Below, piece after piece: positions 13,480 through 24,719 of a DNA stretch of 64,000 nt. Each line of letters begins with the position of its first letter. Position 1 is the first letter of the stretch. The notes under the pieces are model-generated. The model saw only the letters and a program-made list of their open reading frames with translations. It was not told the DNA's origin and ran no database searches. The stretch is from Guadua angustifolia. Taxonomy: Eukaryota; Streptophyta; Magnoliopsida; Poales; Poaceae. The stretch lies in the NCBI GenBank assembly GCA_036346375.1, contig CM070515.1, forward strand, positions 7,400,423-7,464,422. Reading direction: 5' to 3'. A program made the translations under genes and the position numbers.

Positions 13480-14410
13480 TTTGGTTTTTCTCTTTTTATT
13501 TTATTTTTATTTCTAAATTTTAGTAATTTTTGTTGAATTCATACAGAAATCCAATAGCTAATGTTTCTTTAATTTTATATCGATTATATTTATTAAGGAT
13601 TTTATTTAAAATTCATATAGAAATTGAATTGGAATTCTTGCTCAAAATAAATTAGCATTTTTTGTTTGTTTGTATTTCAAATTATATTTGTGTGTTGTTG
13701 GACCATACATGATATAAATTTATTTAATTTAGTTTTAGGTCGAATCATATTCAAATCCAATTAGTATATTTTTTATTTCATTTTTATTTCACTTTAGAGT
13801 TTGTTTGGAAATTAAATTGCTAATTTTATTTTGTTTTTAATTCTAAATTTTAGTTTTATATTGGTACTAATTTTCAATTTATTTTTAAAATTTTATTTTT
13901 ATTTTGATGTATATACTGAAATTCAAATTGCTACTTTTATTTTATTTTTATAGGGCATTTTGGTTTTCTTATTATACTTGATATGGACTCTTTATTTTGA
14001 TGTTCGTATGGATATCAAATTTCTATTTTTTTTTTTTATTTTGAATTTATTTTTTATGTCGAATTAGTATACAAACCTAACTACTAATTTTGATTCTAAT
14101 TTTTAGTTTTATTTGACGTTCTTCCGGAAATTAGATTACTAATTATCTTTTATTTTTGTATTCTAATTTTTTATATTTTTATTCTGAATTTAATTTTATT
14201 TTGATGTTCGTATGGAAATTAGATTATTAATTATCTTTTATTTTTTCCAAAATAATTTATTATACTTGGACTCTTGCTTTTAATGGTATGAAAATCAAAT
14301 TTCTGATTTTATTTTGTTTTTATTCCAAATTTCAGTTATTTTTGTGTTATACATGACACAAACTCTTATATTGTACATGACACAAACTCTTTTCTTTTAA
14401 TCTAGATTAT
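13480..14410. repeat. Degenerate AT-rich repeat tract
   Basis: Very AT-rich sequence built from variants of GATGTTCGTATGGAAATTAG followed by TTTTATTTT runs. Two of the clearest units start near 14126 and 14214, a spacing of about 88 bp. There are no reading frames or element ends. Confidence 0.45.
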
Positions 14411-14593
14411 TATAATCTGCACCTACCATGATCAACGGTGTAGATCTTTTTTTATCCAATTAATATGAAAATTTCTGACTTTGAGAGCGAACATGATGAC
14501 TTCTTTTGCTTCTGCTTTAATATGATAATAGATCTCTATTGTGCCAAGCTATATAGCCTCTTAAATTTATTACACATCATATTTCACAAAGGA

Positions 14594-14725
14594 TGCTCAG
14601 CTGAGATGGCTGAGGGCAAAATAGTGCTTAGCTGAGATGGCAGAGGGTTTGTGGTGCATGAGTGAGGTCATAAGTTCAAATCCCATCAAATGCAATTTTT
14701 TCGGATTTTTTGCATCAACTTCTCT
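14594..14725 (+). mobile_element. tRNA-derived SINE-like head
   Basis: A pol III style A box (TAGCTGAGATGGC, 14629-14641) is followed 33 bp later by a B box (GTTCAAATCCC, 14674-14684), as in tRNA-derived plant SINEs. The A-box segment is partly duplicated (a similar AGCTGAGATGGC lies about 30 bp upstream). No acceptor stem or cloverleaf can be closed, so it is not a tRNA gene. The 3' end and target duplication are not defined. Confidence 0.4.
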
Positions 14726-14772
14726 CGTTTAATTGGGCTAATAAATTTTGTTTTAAATTTTTAAAACTTTTT

Positions 14773-15150
14773 GAGAATGGTCCTCAGAGCATTCCTAACA
14801 AACCATAAAAAATTCAGATTATGATAAAACTTGTGGGATTTTTAAAAATTATGACGATCCTATTAATATATTCAAAGCAACTTTGCTAATTTACTTAAGC
14901 TACTAAATTTGTAAATTCTTAAAAAAAATTAGAAATATCCTGAGAGCATGCCTATGCTACTGTAAAATTTTCAAATCATGATCAAGCTTTTATGATTTTT
15001 TAAAAATCTGAAAATGTTGCTAATACATTTAAAGAAACTTCACTGATTTAATTGAGCTACCAAATTAGTAATTTTTTAAAAATTTGCAAGAAGGGTCCTA
15101 AGAGCATGCCTAAGCTACCTAAAAAATTTTGATTTCTGTATTTCAAAACC
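14773..15150. repeat. Tandem repeat, period about 157 bp, ~2.4 copies
   Basis: The block TCCTNAGAGCATGCCTAAGC occurs in variants near 14780, 14938 and 15097. Between them AAATTCAGATTATGAT/AAATCATGATCAAGC and CAAAGNAACTTNNCTNATTTA blocks repeat in the same order. The words resemble those of dispersed repeat family A. Confidence 0.6.
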
Positions 15151-15452
15151 TTTTAAAGGAATATTTTAAAAAATTCAAAGAAATATTTTTAAAAAAACAA
15201 CACTTTTTTGTTTTTTAGGTATTCCAAAAATATTCTATCTCTGTTAAAATCTCTGTCTGTCTCGACAATTCTTTCACCCGCAACAGCATACGGGTGCGCT
15301 GCGCATCTAGTATACGAGGGAATCCAATAGGCATAACCCACTTGTAAGTATAATTGGCATGTCTGATTCATCTATCAATGGCCAAAATATGTCTAGTTTT
15401 GAAATGCGTGTTCTACGATAGTTATGATAGAAGGTGCGTGATCTTGTGCAAG

Positions 15453-15978
15453 TAGGGGTGGGCATTTTTAAACCAGAACCAAATTACCGAACCGAACCAA
15501 ACTAACTGATTATTTTGTTTTTTCGGTTTTCATTTTTCAGTTCGGTTTTTGTTTTGGTATAATTCGGTTTTCGATGTTCGGTTCGGTTTTTCGCTTTTAA
15601 AAACCGATATAACCAAATAGCCCATGTACAATACCACTTTTATAGTATTCTTCCTAAATCCACAAAACAATTTTCATGTTATAATACATTTTTGCATATG
15701 TTTAGCATATTCTTATGTTTTATTATGCTTATATTATAATGCATATGAATACTGTGTAAGTTTATCTATACTATGTGTTGCAATATGCGAAGAACTAAAT
15801 CTAATCTACCTAGTATTATTCATATTTCGGTTAACCAAAAAATCAAAATATTTTGGTTAATTCGGTTCGTTTTTTATTTTTGTCCGAGAAATTCAGTTCT
15901 CAGTTTTCAAAAACCGAATTGTTTTAAAACCGAAAAACCTGAACTGATTAAATCGAAAAAACCAAATGCCCACCCCTA
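15453..15978. mobile_element. hAT-like MITE, TAGGGGTGGGCATTT family
   Basis: Terminal inverted repeats start TAGGGGTGGGCATTT on both ends and the interior is rich in AACCGAA/TTCGGTT. An 8-bp target duplication flanks it with one mismatch: TGTGCAAG at 15445-15452 and CGTGCAAG at 15979-15986. This fits the hAT superfamily. There is no transposase reading frame. Confidence 0.85.
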
Positions 15979-15993
15979 CGTGCAAGCGACGAC

Positions 15994-16293
15994 GGCCTTG
16001 TTTGTTTAGACTTAGGCTTTTTGGCATATAGTTTAAAGCCAGCTTTTTGGCTTAAACAGCTTAAAAGCTAATAACTTTTGTACATGATAGAGATGAGTAA
16101 TTTTATCTAACTTTAGTATTATTAGTCTAAAACTAACCATCAATAAGCCAAAAAAACCTCTTTTCAGTGGCTTTTAGCTTTTAGTTATACGAGGCTTAAA
16201 GCTTTTAAAAAGCTCAGATAAAATGTTACTCGTTTGTTTAGGCTTTAACTTTTTGGCTTTTAAGCCAGTGAAAAAGCCCAAACAAACAGGGCC
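15994..16293. mobile_element. MITE with GGCCNTGTTTGTTT termini
   Basis: Left end GGCCTTGTTTGTTTAG and right end (reversed) GGCCCTGTTTGTTTGGG are inverted repeats, and GGCTTTTTGGC/AAAAAGCC blocks pair further in. The interior is noncoding. The flanks (GAC left, TAA right) give no target duplication, so the superfamily is uncertain (PIF/Harbinger or hAT). Confidence 0.7.
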
Positions 16294-17033
16294 TAAAAAT
16301 CTTTATCGAAACATATTCCAATTTGTGTAATCGTGATTCATACCAGCCATTTTGGTTTTTGCAGCAAATCAGCGTGAAAATTCAAAACAAATCGTGAAGG
16401 TGGTTCTTAAACTACACCTCCCTTTAAAACATCTAGTCCAAATCCAATCTGCGATTGAAGAACAAAGAACATAAATCTTTGAGAAATATAGGGTAAAAGA
16501 AGACAGAAAAGAGTAATGATTCTATACATCACCATCCGATACAAGTTACATAAATCTTAAAGCAAACAAAAATAGTAAACAATCACCATGCTCTATTTAT
16601 TTATGCTTTAATATTTTTATAACTTTCAAATAATGATTGATAGAAGCATATCTCAGTACAAAAAACAAAAGTTACTATTTACCAAAAAAAATCCCCTTTT
16701 TTAACAAAAAGAAAAGGAAGAAAACTATGTGCAACTCTCCCAACCCAGCATTTCTTCATGTGAGCTAGCCCCACCTCCACTTGCCCATGCCAAAATGGAG
16801 AAATCAGACCAATATCGGAATACCGTGCGTATCTGACATCTGAACACCGTTTTTCCTGTAAATATAGCCTTTCTATACATTTTTTTTCTCTAAAACTAGC
16901 CTTCTCCCCTATCACAGGAGACACGAAAGACAATATGTGTCTTCTGCTATGCCCGAGGAGCATAGAAGCCATAGCAGGCATGAGCGCGGGAGGCAGCGCA
17001 TCCTCCCACGCTAGGTAGCACGACAGCCTCACG

Positions 17034-17223
17034 CATAGTTGGAGCAAATCACTCCTGAGATTCCTGTACCACTGCGAGTGACATTCCATCGCTTTGTTGG
17101 TAAGATTCTGTGTTAATGTGCTCTCACGCATAGTTGGAGCAAATCACACCTGAGATTCCTGTACCATTGCGAGTGACATTCCATCGCTTTGTTGGCAAGA
17201 TTTTGTGTTAATGTGCTCTGATT
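17034..17223. repeat. 95-bp tandem duplication, two copies
   Basis: CATAGTTGGAGCAAATCAC starts at 17034 and at 17129, and the copies differ at only a few positions through GTTAATGTGCTCT. The surroundings from about 16740 to 17430 look like the inside of a noncoding transposon; short minus-strand reading frames here resemble no known protein. Confidence 0.8.
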
Positions 17224-17454
17224 TGCTCTAAACATTATATACATCTTGTTCTTTGTTGAGGTTGTCGTGATACCCAGCGTGCGAGGATGCTTCCCAGGAT
17301 CCCCAAGCGTGGAAGTGTGTTCTCTCGTGCTCACATCTGCTGCAATAGCTTTCGCACTTCTCGGGTGTGGTAGGGGCTACATATAGTCTATCACCCCTTC
17401 CGCGGTAGGGTAGGCGGCTATTTTTGTAAAAACATGGATCGGAGGAAAGGTTTC

Positions 17455-18130
17455 AAATTTTGTTTTTGATCACACCTAAGGGTGGCTGAAATTCAAAAAT
17501 CAAATTTTAAATCCGGTATTTTTTAGAACTCTAAACCAAAATTTTGGTCAAAATCACCGAAATTTTCGCCAAAATCACACAAAAATCGGCGAAATTGGCC
17601 AAAATTTCGATGGTTTTCAAACCCCATAAAATGGTCTCCCAGTGCTTGGAAAAATTGAGGAAAATATGAAAAAAAACATGCAAGCATTTATCTATATTTT
17701 CTATCTATTTAAATATTGAATACTAATTATTTGCACATAAAATTTCAAAGTTAAGTTTTAGACCGAACTATATTATTTAAGACCGAAATCCAAATTAAGG
17801 TTTAGGCAAAGATCCAAGTTAGTGTTATGGTTTAGACCAAATGCATCATTTAAGGCCGAGATGGGTTAGGTTTACATAATTTGTATATGTATTTTTTTGT
17901 AAATTTTTCACATGTATTTCTGATAAAAGGTGTTAAAATTCTCTAAAAAAATCGATGTGAAATCCGGTCTGAAAACATTAAAATCGGTAAAAAAATCAGA
18001 AATCTCAGCAAAATTTACCAAAATTACTGTAGCTAATCCTAATTTTCAATTTATTTATTTCGTTGGGATTTAAAATCTCAGTCCTAGATGAAATAAAAAA
18101 TTTCACCGAGATTTAGAACCGTAGGTGGGG
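17455..18130. repeat. AAATTTCGG-rich dispersed repeat, family A related
   Basis: The edges carry GAAATTTTCGCCAAAATC-like words also found at the edges of the copies at 7370, 22925 and 24720. The middle (GACCGAAAT, TTAAGGC) differs from those copies. It is noncoding. Confidence 0.45.
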
Positions 18131-18189
18131 TACTAGATTTGAAAAAAAAAACAGAAAACCTAGTGTACTAGATATCTTTAGATGTAAAT

Positions 18190-18850
18190 TAATGATGTCG
18201 GCGACGCCACCGTCCGATCGTCCGCCCTTACCGCCGGCGTCGGGAGGAAGACTTGGTTGGTGAGGCCCGCGCCATGGACTACAGAGCACGCCGTCGCCGC
18301 GAGTTCACCGTCGTCGCGAATTTCTTCACGCTGTCACGGCCTCGGAGACGATCACGTCGAATCCTAGCGATCTCGCCATGGCTTCCACCGTGCGATTCAG
18401 GAGCTTCCTTGTCCTCGCCTTGATAGGATTAGCATCCCGGGCTTCTTGCCGGTTTCTCACCAGGACCAATGGCTCGCCCATCCCGAGACCGTCACGAGTG
18501 GCGCAAGAATCTCGTGAAGTCAACCATAGAGTATCCCCTTGGGTTCCTCGTGGGATGCCGCGAAGGATAAGGTCCCCTGCTCTCACCGTGCCAAGAATCA
18601 CATGATGGAAGCAATGGACACCCTTGTTAGTGTCCAAATCGATGATGGCATAACGCGAGAGCCTCCGTAACATCGGCTTGTATTCGAAGCCACCACCGCT
18701 TGTAGTTGGCAATGAAGAACTGTACCCTCCTTTGAACTGGAAGGAAGTTAGATACGAGGGGATCAAGACGTCGGACATGTCGTGGAAGAAGTTCCCGTAT
18801 AGCCGCCGATCGAGAAGATCACTTAAGCACATCATGATCGACATCGCATT
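18190..18850 (-). pseudogene. GT61 family glycosyltransferase fragment (DUF563)
   Basis: GT61 enzymes are Golgi type II membrane proteins that add sugars such as arabinose or xylose to xylan or N-glycans. The signature VHGAGLTNQVFLP is encoded at 18241-18279 and the upstream FFHDMSDVLIPSYLTS and LRRLSRYAIIDLD stretches at about 18570-18790 fit the family. These lie in different reading frames: one shift is needed after GGYTG near 18800 and another near 18335. Only the catalytic middle is present; the N-terminal membrane anchor and C-terminus are missing. Not functional. Confidence 0.75.
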
Positions 18851-18929
18851 TGAGCATCACTTTCACTTGCAATTGTTTTGATGACCACTTCTCTTACAAG
18901 AGGTAGCAAGGAATCATCCTGGCGAGCAT

Positions 18930-19330
18930 ACGGCCTGACAGGTAAGTTTCATGAGGTTCATGAGTTTCATACAGATAAGTTTCATGAGGTTCAGTGCTAA
19001 GTTTCAGGACGTTTGACAGGTAAGTTTCATGAGGTTCACTACGAAACCTAGTGAAACTTAAATGTGAAACAATATGAAACGTATCTAGACGAAACAACAT
19101 GAAATCTTTGGTTGAAACTTATCTATGAAACTTTTTTTAATGAAAACACGAAACCTTATGAAACTTGAAACCTCATGAAACCCATAAAACTTACCCGTGA
19201 AACATCATGAAACTTTATGAAACTTATCTGTGAAACATCACGAAACTTCATGAAACATATCCGTGAAACATCATGAAACTTACCCGTGAAACCTAGTAAT
19301 GAAACTTACCCGTGAACCTAATGAAACATG
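18930..19330. repeat. GAAACTT-type minisatellite with an orientation switch
   Basis: About 400 bp made of short variants of GTGAAACATCATGAAACTTA (roughly 22-26 bp). From about 18940 to 19035 the motif runs as AAGTTTCATGAGGTTCA, and from about 19040 on it runs as the complement, so the array reverses direction once. No coding capacity. Confidence 0.7.
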
Positions 19331-19364
19331 CTATACCGTTGGAAGTGATTCCCAACGGTATAGC
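19330..19364. other. Perfect 13-bp palindromic stem-loop
   Basis: GCTATACCGTTGG (19330-19342) and CCAACGGTATAGC (19352-19364) pair perfectly around a 9-nt loop. A weaker version with the same CTATACCGTT core lies at 19673-19707. Function unknown; possibly ends or subterminal repeats of a small transposon. Confidence 0.6.
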
Positions 19365-19369
19365 GTATG

Positions 19370-20205
19370 GTAGTTGCTCTCATAAAAATATTTGAAACTC
19401 TAAAATATAGCCCCTTGAAATCCACCGAAACTTGCATGAAACTTAGATTTTTTTAAGATTGCCGATCTAAAATATAGCCTTGAAAAATGTTTGAAAATCC
19501 GGCGGCGGCGACAATAAGGGCGCGGAGGTATGCGACGCCGGCAACAAGGCTTCACTTGCGCATGCATGCAGATGATAGAGACGATGAAACAACTAGTGTG
19601 CATGCAGATGATGGTGATACAATAACTAGTGTGCGGGAGCAACGGAACAGTTGACATGATTCAATTGATACAGCCTATACCGTTCTTTGCCCACACAACG
19701 GTACAGCGTAGTATAGTTGTACTAAAAAAAAAAAGCTACCTAAGAGGCTAGATGTGCACAGTAACCCAATGCCGTTAGTCCTGTTGGCCTTTGGTTTGGT
19801 TCGGTGTATACGTCCGACCGGTGCGAGACGGGACGGGTTGACGTGATCTTCCCTGGTCCTGACTATCCGGCCCGTGGCGTACGTCGATCATGGCGCGCGC
19901 TGCCGCTGCATGCGACCGGTAAACTGTTTGTCACCCGGCAGCGCTTACCGTGCACGTCCGGTCGGCTGGTGATAATGGGGCCGGCGCGCCCGTGAGGCCA
20001 GTGCGGGGTCGTGTGCATGCGACGCTCGATCCGTTCGGTGTCGCCTTCCGCTCCACCGTGTTGAGCCGTTTTGCTCCCAGTACTAGCAGAGTAGTGATAA
20101 AGCAATTGATTCGCATCTTAAATTGCGATTGATCTGTCCATCAAAATGTATTTGAAAGTGCTTAGGTAATTGTTTTTTTTTTATCATAGCTTCCTTGCGG
20201 AATAT
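19370..20205. other. Intergenic, no supported gene
   Basis: Holds the second ATACCGTT hairpin (19673-19707) and a GC-rich stretch at 19800-20060 with short overlapping reading frames on both strands. None resembles a known protein. Confidence 0.4.
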
Positions 20206-20210
20206 GGGTA

Positions 20211-20468
20211 CTACTTCATCTAGTCACAAATAGTTGTCATCTCGAAGATATGTATAGTCAAATTTTCTAAACTTAGACCGTATATATCTTTTTAGATATT
20301 TAAATTGAATACAAAAAATTATATACATAGATTTTTCTCGAAAAGAATATTCGTATATTATAGTTTTATTGGATTTATAAATATATTAGAATAAGAATTA
20401 GTGGGCAAAGTCGTGTTTTGGAGAGTACGTCGATATCCAAGACGATAACTATTTATGACTGAAGGGAA
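20211..20468. mobile_element. Stowaway-like MITE (Tc1/mariner)
   Basis: Left CTACTTCATCTAGTCACAAA and right (reversed) TTCCCTTCAGTCATAAATAG are inverted repeats of about 27 bp, flanked by TA on both sides. Size and AT-rich interior are typical of Stowaway. Confidence 0.75.
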
Positions 20469-20479
20469 TATTTCTTAAA

Positions 20480-21330
20480 GTTAAGATCTGAAACACCAGG
20501 AGCCCCTGGAACACCAGAATGAAAAAACATAGAAATAGAGAAAACACGTAATTAAACTTTATAGAAAGGTAGGTGTAAAACAAAGGATTGGAAAGCGTAG
20601 AATTTTTTTAGAACAACCGTTTGGATGGGACACAGGAAATACACAATAAAGTTTCTTGTGAAAGATGAAAGTGCATAGGTAGGGCCATTTTCGGTTTACT
20701 GGTTAGTAACTTTGAGGTCCTATGTATGGAATGCGGGATTTTCCCAGGAGCTTCTCGGAATGTTCAGATCCTGTTTAAGAAGCCTAAAATCTTGGTCTAC
20801 CTACTCTAGGTGCCCCCCCTTAGAACGGGAGCCGCTGGCACGCGTCCGTTTTTTTCCTCTGAGACGCCGTGCTCGTACACAGCCTAGCTAGGAGCATGTC
20901 ACGGCGAGCCTGCATGCGCGCGCGGCCCCAAGTGGCCCGTAGCCCAAGCGTGCACTCACTCGGAGCCCGTGCCTTCTCGTCTCTCCACGAGCGACGATAC
21001 GACCCGCCCCTCGACGTGCTGTTCCATTCGCTGCCGCTAATTGACGCCTCCCGTCCCGTAGTCTCTACTCTCTACGCCGAGGGGTTCGGTTTGCGTGCTT
21101 CGCTAGCGGTGGTGTGCGTGGAGTACGTACTTCGCCGTAGCCATCACGTACTTCCGTCCATCTCGCTCCCCTGCTCCTCTCCTCACGAGGTCGTCTCACA
21201 CTCTCGCTCCTACGGTCCTACCTAGAAGTTTGTGAACCAAACTTATCTATATTGTACCCGACGTTATATGGTTTGACTTTAAAAATGGTAGTACGTTGGT
21301 ATACCGACATACCGTTTTAGTTTTTATCTG
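20480..21330. other. Intergenic, no supported gene
   Basis: The 20820-21220 part is GC-rich and has a 118-codon reading frame on the plus strand, but it has low-complexity Arg/Ser/Leu content and no recognisable motif. I treat it as noncoding. Confidence 0.35.
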
Positions 21331-21331
21331 G

Positions 21332-21617
21332 TATTTTCTCTGTTCAAAATATAAAGCGTATTTTGATTTTGTATAAGAATTAAGATTATGTTGAAATTGA
21401 GAAATATATGAAAGAAAATAATTTAGATGCATTTACTTAATTATCTTGAAAGATGAGAATAATGCTTTGTCTAGGTGATAATGAATAAATGTATAAGGTT
21501 GAGAGGGAATAAATAAGTATATAGGAGAAAATGTTTCGTTAAATCTATATGCAAATCTTATATTTATGAACAAGACCATTAAAAAAGTATGCCTTATAAA
21601 TTTGAACGAAGGAAGTA
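21332..21617. mobile_element. Stowaway-like MITE
   Basis: Left TATTTTCTCTGTTCAAAATA and right (reversed) TACTTCCTTCGTTCAAATTT show the Stowaway consensus (CTCCGTTC-like) and continue into paired ATAAGGC/GCGTATTTT words. A TA flanks each end. Confidence 0.7.
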
Positions 21618-21969
21618 ATATATATTGAAAAGAAAGGGAAATAAGAAATTTTAGTGCATGCATCAAAACATCCTTAGTGGTATAGACTAGAGGATAATCT
21701 TTTGAGCATGTTTGGATAGACGCCACTATTATAAGTGATATAGTATAATTTTTTATAGAAAAATTAGAGAAAAACTCTCATCCAACTCTTCTTAGCACTA
21801 GTCTTTGAACACGGAATAATTGATAAAATGCCCTCATTTACTAGTGCCATTGATAAAATACCCCGTGATATCTCACTGATATGTGGCCCCAACAGGGCAT
21901 TTTATCAATTACACCAAGTAAAATAAGGCATATGACCAAATCCCCCTTTCAACACTAGAGTTGTTATAA

Positions 21970-22430
21970 AGACATCTCCAATGCAGTACTAGGATGGGTA
22001 CTAAGGGTATTCCGAGTGCATTGTTTCTAAAGCAATTTTTAGAATGTGGAGAACGTATTAAATGGATGATTAGATACAACTACACTAATGCATAGTATGT
22101 ATAAGTTGTATCTATAGAGCCAACAAGATTATTTATTGTTGCATGTGAGAAAAAGATAAATTGCAACCCATTTTCCTGTGTGGCTAGCTTATTGGTTTTC
22201 TCAAATGGCACAAATAATCCATACAAGATTACAAAATGAGTAAAATTAAAATGACTCAATTCATAGTGTAGTTTCAAAGTTGTTTCCAACTCTTTGATCC
22301 TCTCAAATAGATTGTATCTTTTATGGGATACAACTTTCTTCTCTTTCCTCATTAACTATTCATCCACAGTACTCTTTATTTTATGTGGCCCATCCTTAAA
22401 AACGACTGACTAGGAGCATTGGAAATGCCC
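21970..22430. mobile_element. PIF/Harbinger-like MITE (CATCTCCAATGC termini)
   Basis: The ends AGACATCTCCAATGC and (reversed) GGGCATTTCCAATGC are inverted repeats, and GGATGGG follows on both arms. TAA flanks both sides (21967-21969 and 22431-22433). Just upstream (about 21815-21920) is a separate inverted repeat with ATTGATAAAATGCCC arms, perhaps another small MITE. Confidence 0.7.
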
Positions 22431-22924
22431 TAAGTGTGAGTTGAACATATTGACCACACATACTTCATTAGCGGCCACCTGACAAAAAAAGGAGTGGGTA
22501 CTAAGTTCGAGGGTTGGTTCCAAGGAATAGAAAAGGAGCTCTTTTACATTACAGTAAATTCATATATGGAGATCATTTATTCTTTTTAAATCTAATGAAT
22601 TATATTAGCTAGTATTTATTTATATTTTCTTCGATAGTGAGTTGTAGAAATATCCTTAACAAATTAATAACTAGATATGATTTTTGCTATCCATCGTATA
22701 ATTATTATTATAACGCACTATAATTTTTTTAAAAAATAGGCCCCACCCATCGGTATAGCATTGCCGTTTCCACGTAGCTCTGGTTGCCACTACCACATTT
22801 TAGTCTACAGCACCTCACCGTGATGTACCGTATGTTGCCATTGTGAATCAAAGTGACACTTGCTATCGAGATCCGCCGCACTATCAATGAGGGACATCTT
22901 TTCGTTGCACACCCACCCGCCCGC

Positions 22925-23520
22925 TTCTCGCTCAAGGTTCAAAATCCTGGCAAAATTTTAGAAATTTTAGCCTAAATTTTGGATTTTGGCTAGGGACGAG
23001 ATTAAAACTCTTGGCCGAATAAAAAAAGGAAAAATTTTCAAATTGATATAGTTTTTTTTTTCAAAATTTTGGGTGAAAATTCAGCAAATTTCACCAAAAA
23101 TTTGTGTTTTGACCAGATTTAAACATTTTTTTGGACTAGGTTTGTCATAATAATTCTTAAAAAATATCATCTTGCATGAAACTTTGTAGAAAAACCAAAA
23201 TTTTGAGATGTTTTATAAAAATAAAGATGCACTATTAGATTTTAAAAAAAATTACAAGTTTTATCAAGCTCTAAAAAATTTATGGTATTTATGGTACCAT
23301 ATTTATTAGTCTACAATTATACATATTTTTTTAAAAAATAATTGAACTTCATTTGTTATCTTTGAAAATTAAAAAATGTACAAGTTTGATCATGCTCTAA
23401 AAAAATTATGATAGCATCTTTGGCACTTTAGAATCATATAGTAAAATTTTCAAAACAATTAAATTTCATTTGTTATCTTTGAAAAATAAAAAACAGAAGG
23501 AAAATAAATAAAAACAAAAA
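22925..23520. repeat. AT-rich dispersed repeat, family A, copy
   Basis: Begins with TTTTAGCCTAAATTTTGG-type words and carries ATGCTCTAAAAAATTTATGG, TTTGTTATCTTTGAAAA and GAAGGAAAATAAA blocks that recur at 24830-25080 in the same orientation and at 7370-9060 inverted. Ends next to a GGGATTTGAACTCAT word that looks like an inverted pol III B box. Confidence 0.6.
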
Positions 23521-23529
23521 AGAATATTG

Positions 23530-24715
23530 AGTGGGATTTGAACTCATGGCCAGATGTGGGTAGTGACGACGAGATGGAGACACCCCCCATAAGGTGTAGT
23601 TATAGGAGTTTGCCAATAGCAGCTTGGTGATAGACTCTAGAGGTGACGATGGCCGCTACTCTCTTCAACCCTGCTCATGGCCATTTGTCACTGGGAGGAT
23701 AGCAACAGAGGGGAAGTGCCCTAAGGAAGGCTCATAGAGGCATGCTCGTAGTACGGAGAAGGGCATGACAAGTGGTAGAGGTGGATGGTAGGCAGGATAG
23801 CCCCAGAATGATATTGGCTTGCAGTCTAGCAGCCAATTTTTGAGCTATTAGGGCTTCTCAAGTGAGCAGTCTGGGTACCCTATGGTAGGGTATGGCCGAT
23901 GCCCTACAGATGGGATCATGGTTGGTACAATCACAGACAGAGTCACGATGGATCGAGCATGTCGTCATTGTTCGACTACACTGGTATGTACACAGGACAC
24001 ATACCTGTCAGGTAGCTGCACTAGTCGATGGATCCGGTAACTTGGATGGCACATTATGAGCATTGGAAGTCCGCCTGGCTACTGCGGGACACGAGTTAGG
24101 AAGAGTACAAGTAAAAGCAGCAGAGGAGGCATGACAAGATCATCATCGATAACGCGGAAGTGCAGTTTTCACCATACAAGTACTACTACTCGTAGGTACG
24201 TCAAAACATAGTTCTCTATGCTTTACATGTTTATATTCTTTTAATTATGCCTCTTCTTGCAAAACATGTTCATACTCCTCCTATTAATTATGCTTTTACA
24301 CCTTCTTGTAATACATGTTCATCTTCATTCTTTAATTATGATTCTTATAGGTGGTTCCAACCGAGCGGCGCATTGTGGCGTCATCCATGCTTCGACAAAT
24401 AGTTCTCTCGTTTTATTTACCACCTTTGCATGGTCATATATATAGTGAATATGCTTTGGTATAGTCATATATGTGGTGTATATGTTCTTGTATACTCATA
24501 TAAGTGGTGTACATGCCGTGAATTATCATATGTGTCAATTTTATTTAATGTCTATCATTTATGATGGCAATATATATTGATTGTTGCCAATTATAACTAT
24601 AATAATCTGAATATCAATCGAAATACAGCCGTAATTTCTAACTTTTTAGTCTTTTATTTGAATATATTTAGTATGTTTTATTTAAACAGATAGAAAATGT
24701 AGATAAGTACTTGTA
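23530..24715. other. Intergenic, no supported gene
   Basis: The 23560-24200 part has a coding-like base composition but stops in every frame, and I recognise no domain; it may be the decayed inside of a transposon. The rest is AT-rich with ATATGTGGTGTATATG variants near 24430-24510. Confidence 0.35.
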
Positions 24716-24719
24716 TAAT

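Noticed and set aside
14594..14725. tRNA gene
   Set aside because: A and B boxes are present, but no acceptor stem or anticodon loop can be paired; better explained as a SINE-like remnant.
18930..19330. CRISPR-like repeat array
   Set aside because: Repeats are degenerate and contiguous with no unique spacers, and the DNA is plant nuclear; it is a minisatellite.
20869..21225. 118-codon plus-strand frame
   Set aside because: Arg/Ser-rich reading of GC-rich spacer with no motif or neighbouring exon.
23560..24200. Possible transposase-like coding region
   Set aside because: Stops in all frames and no catalytic motif that I could identify.
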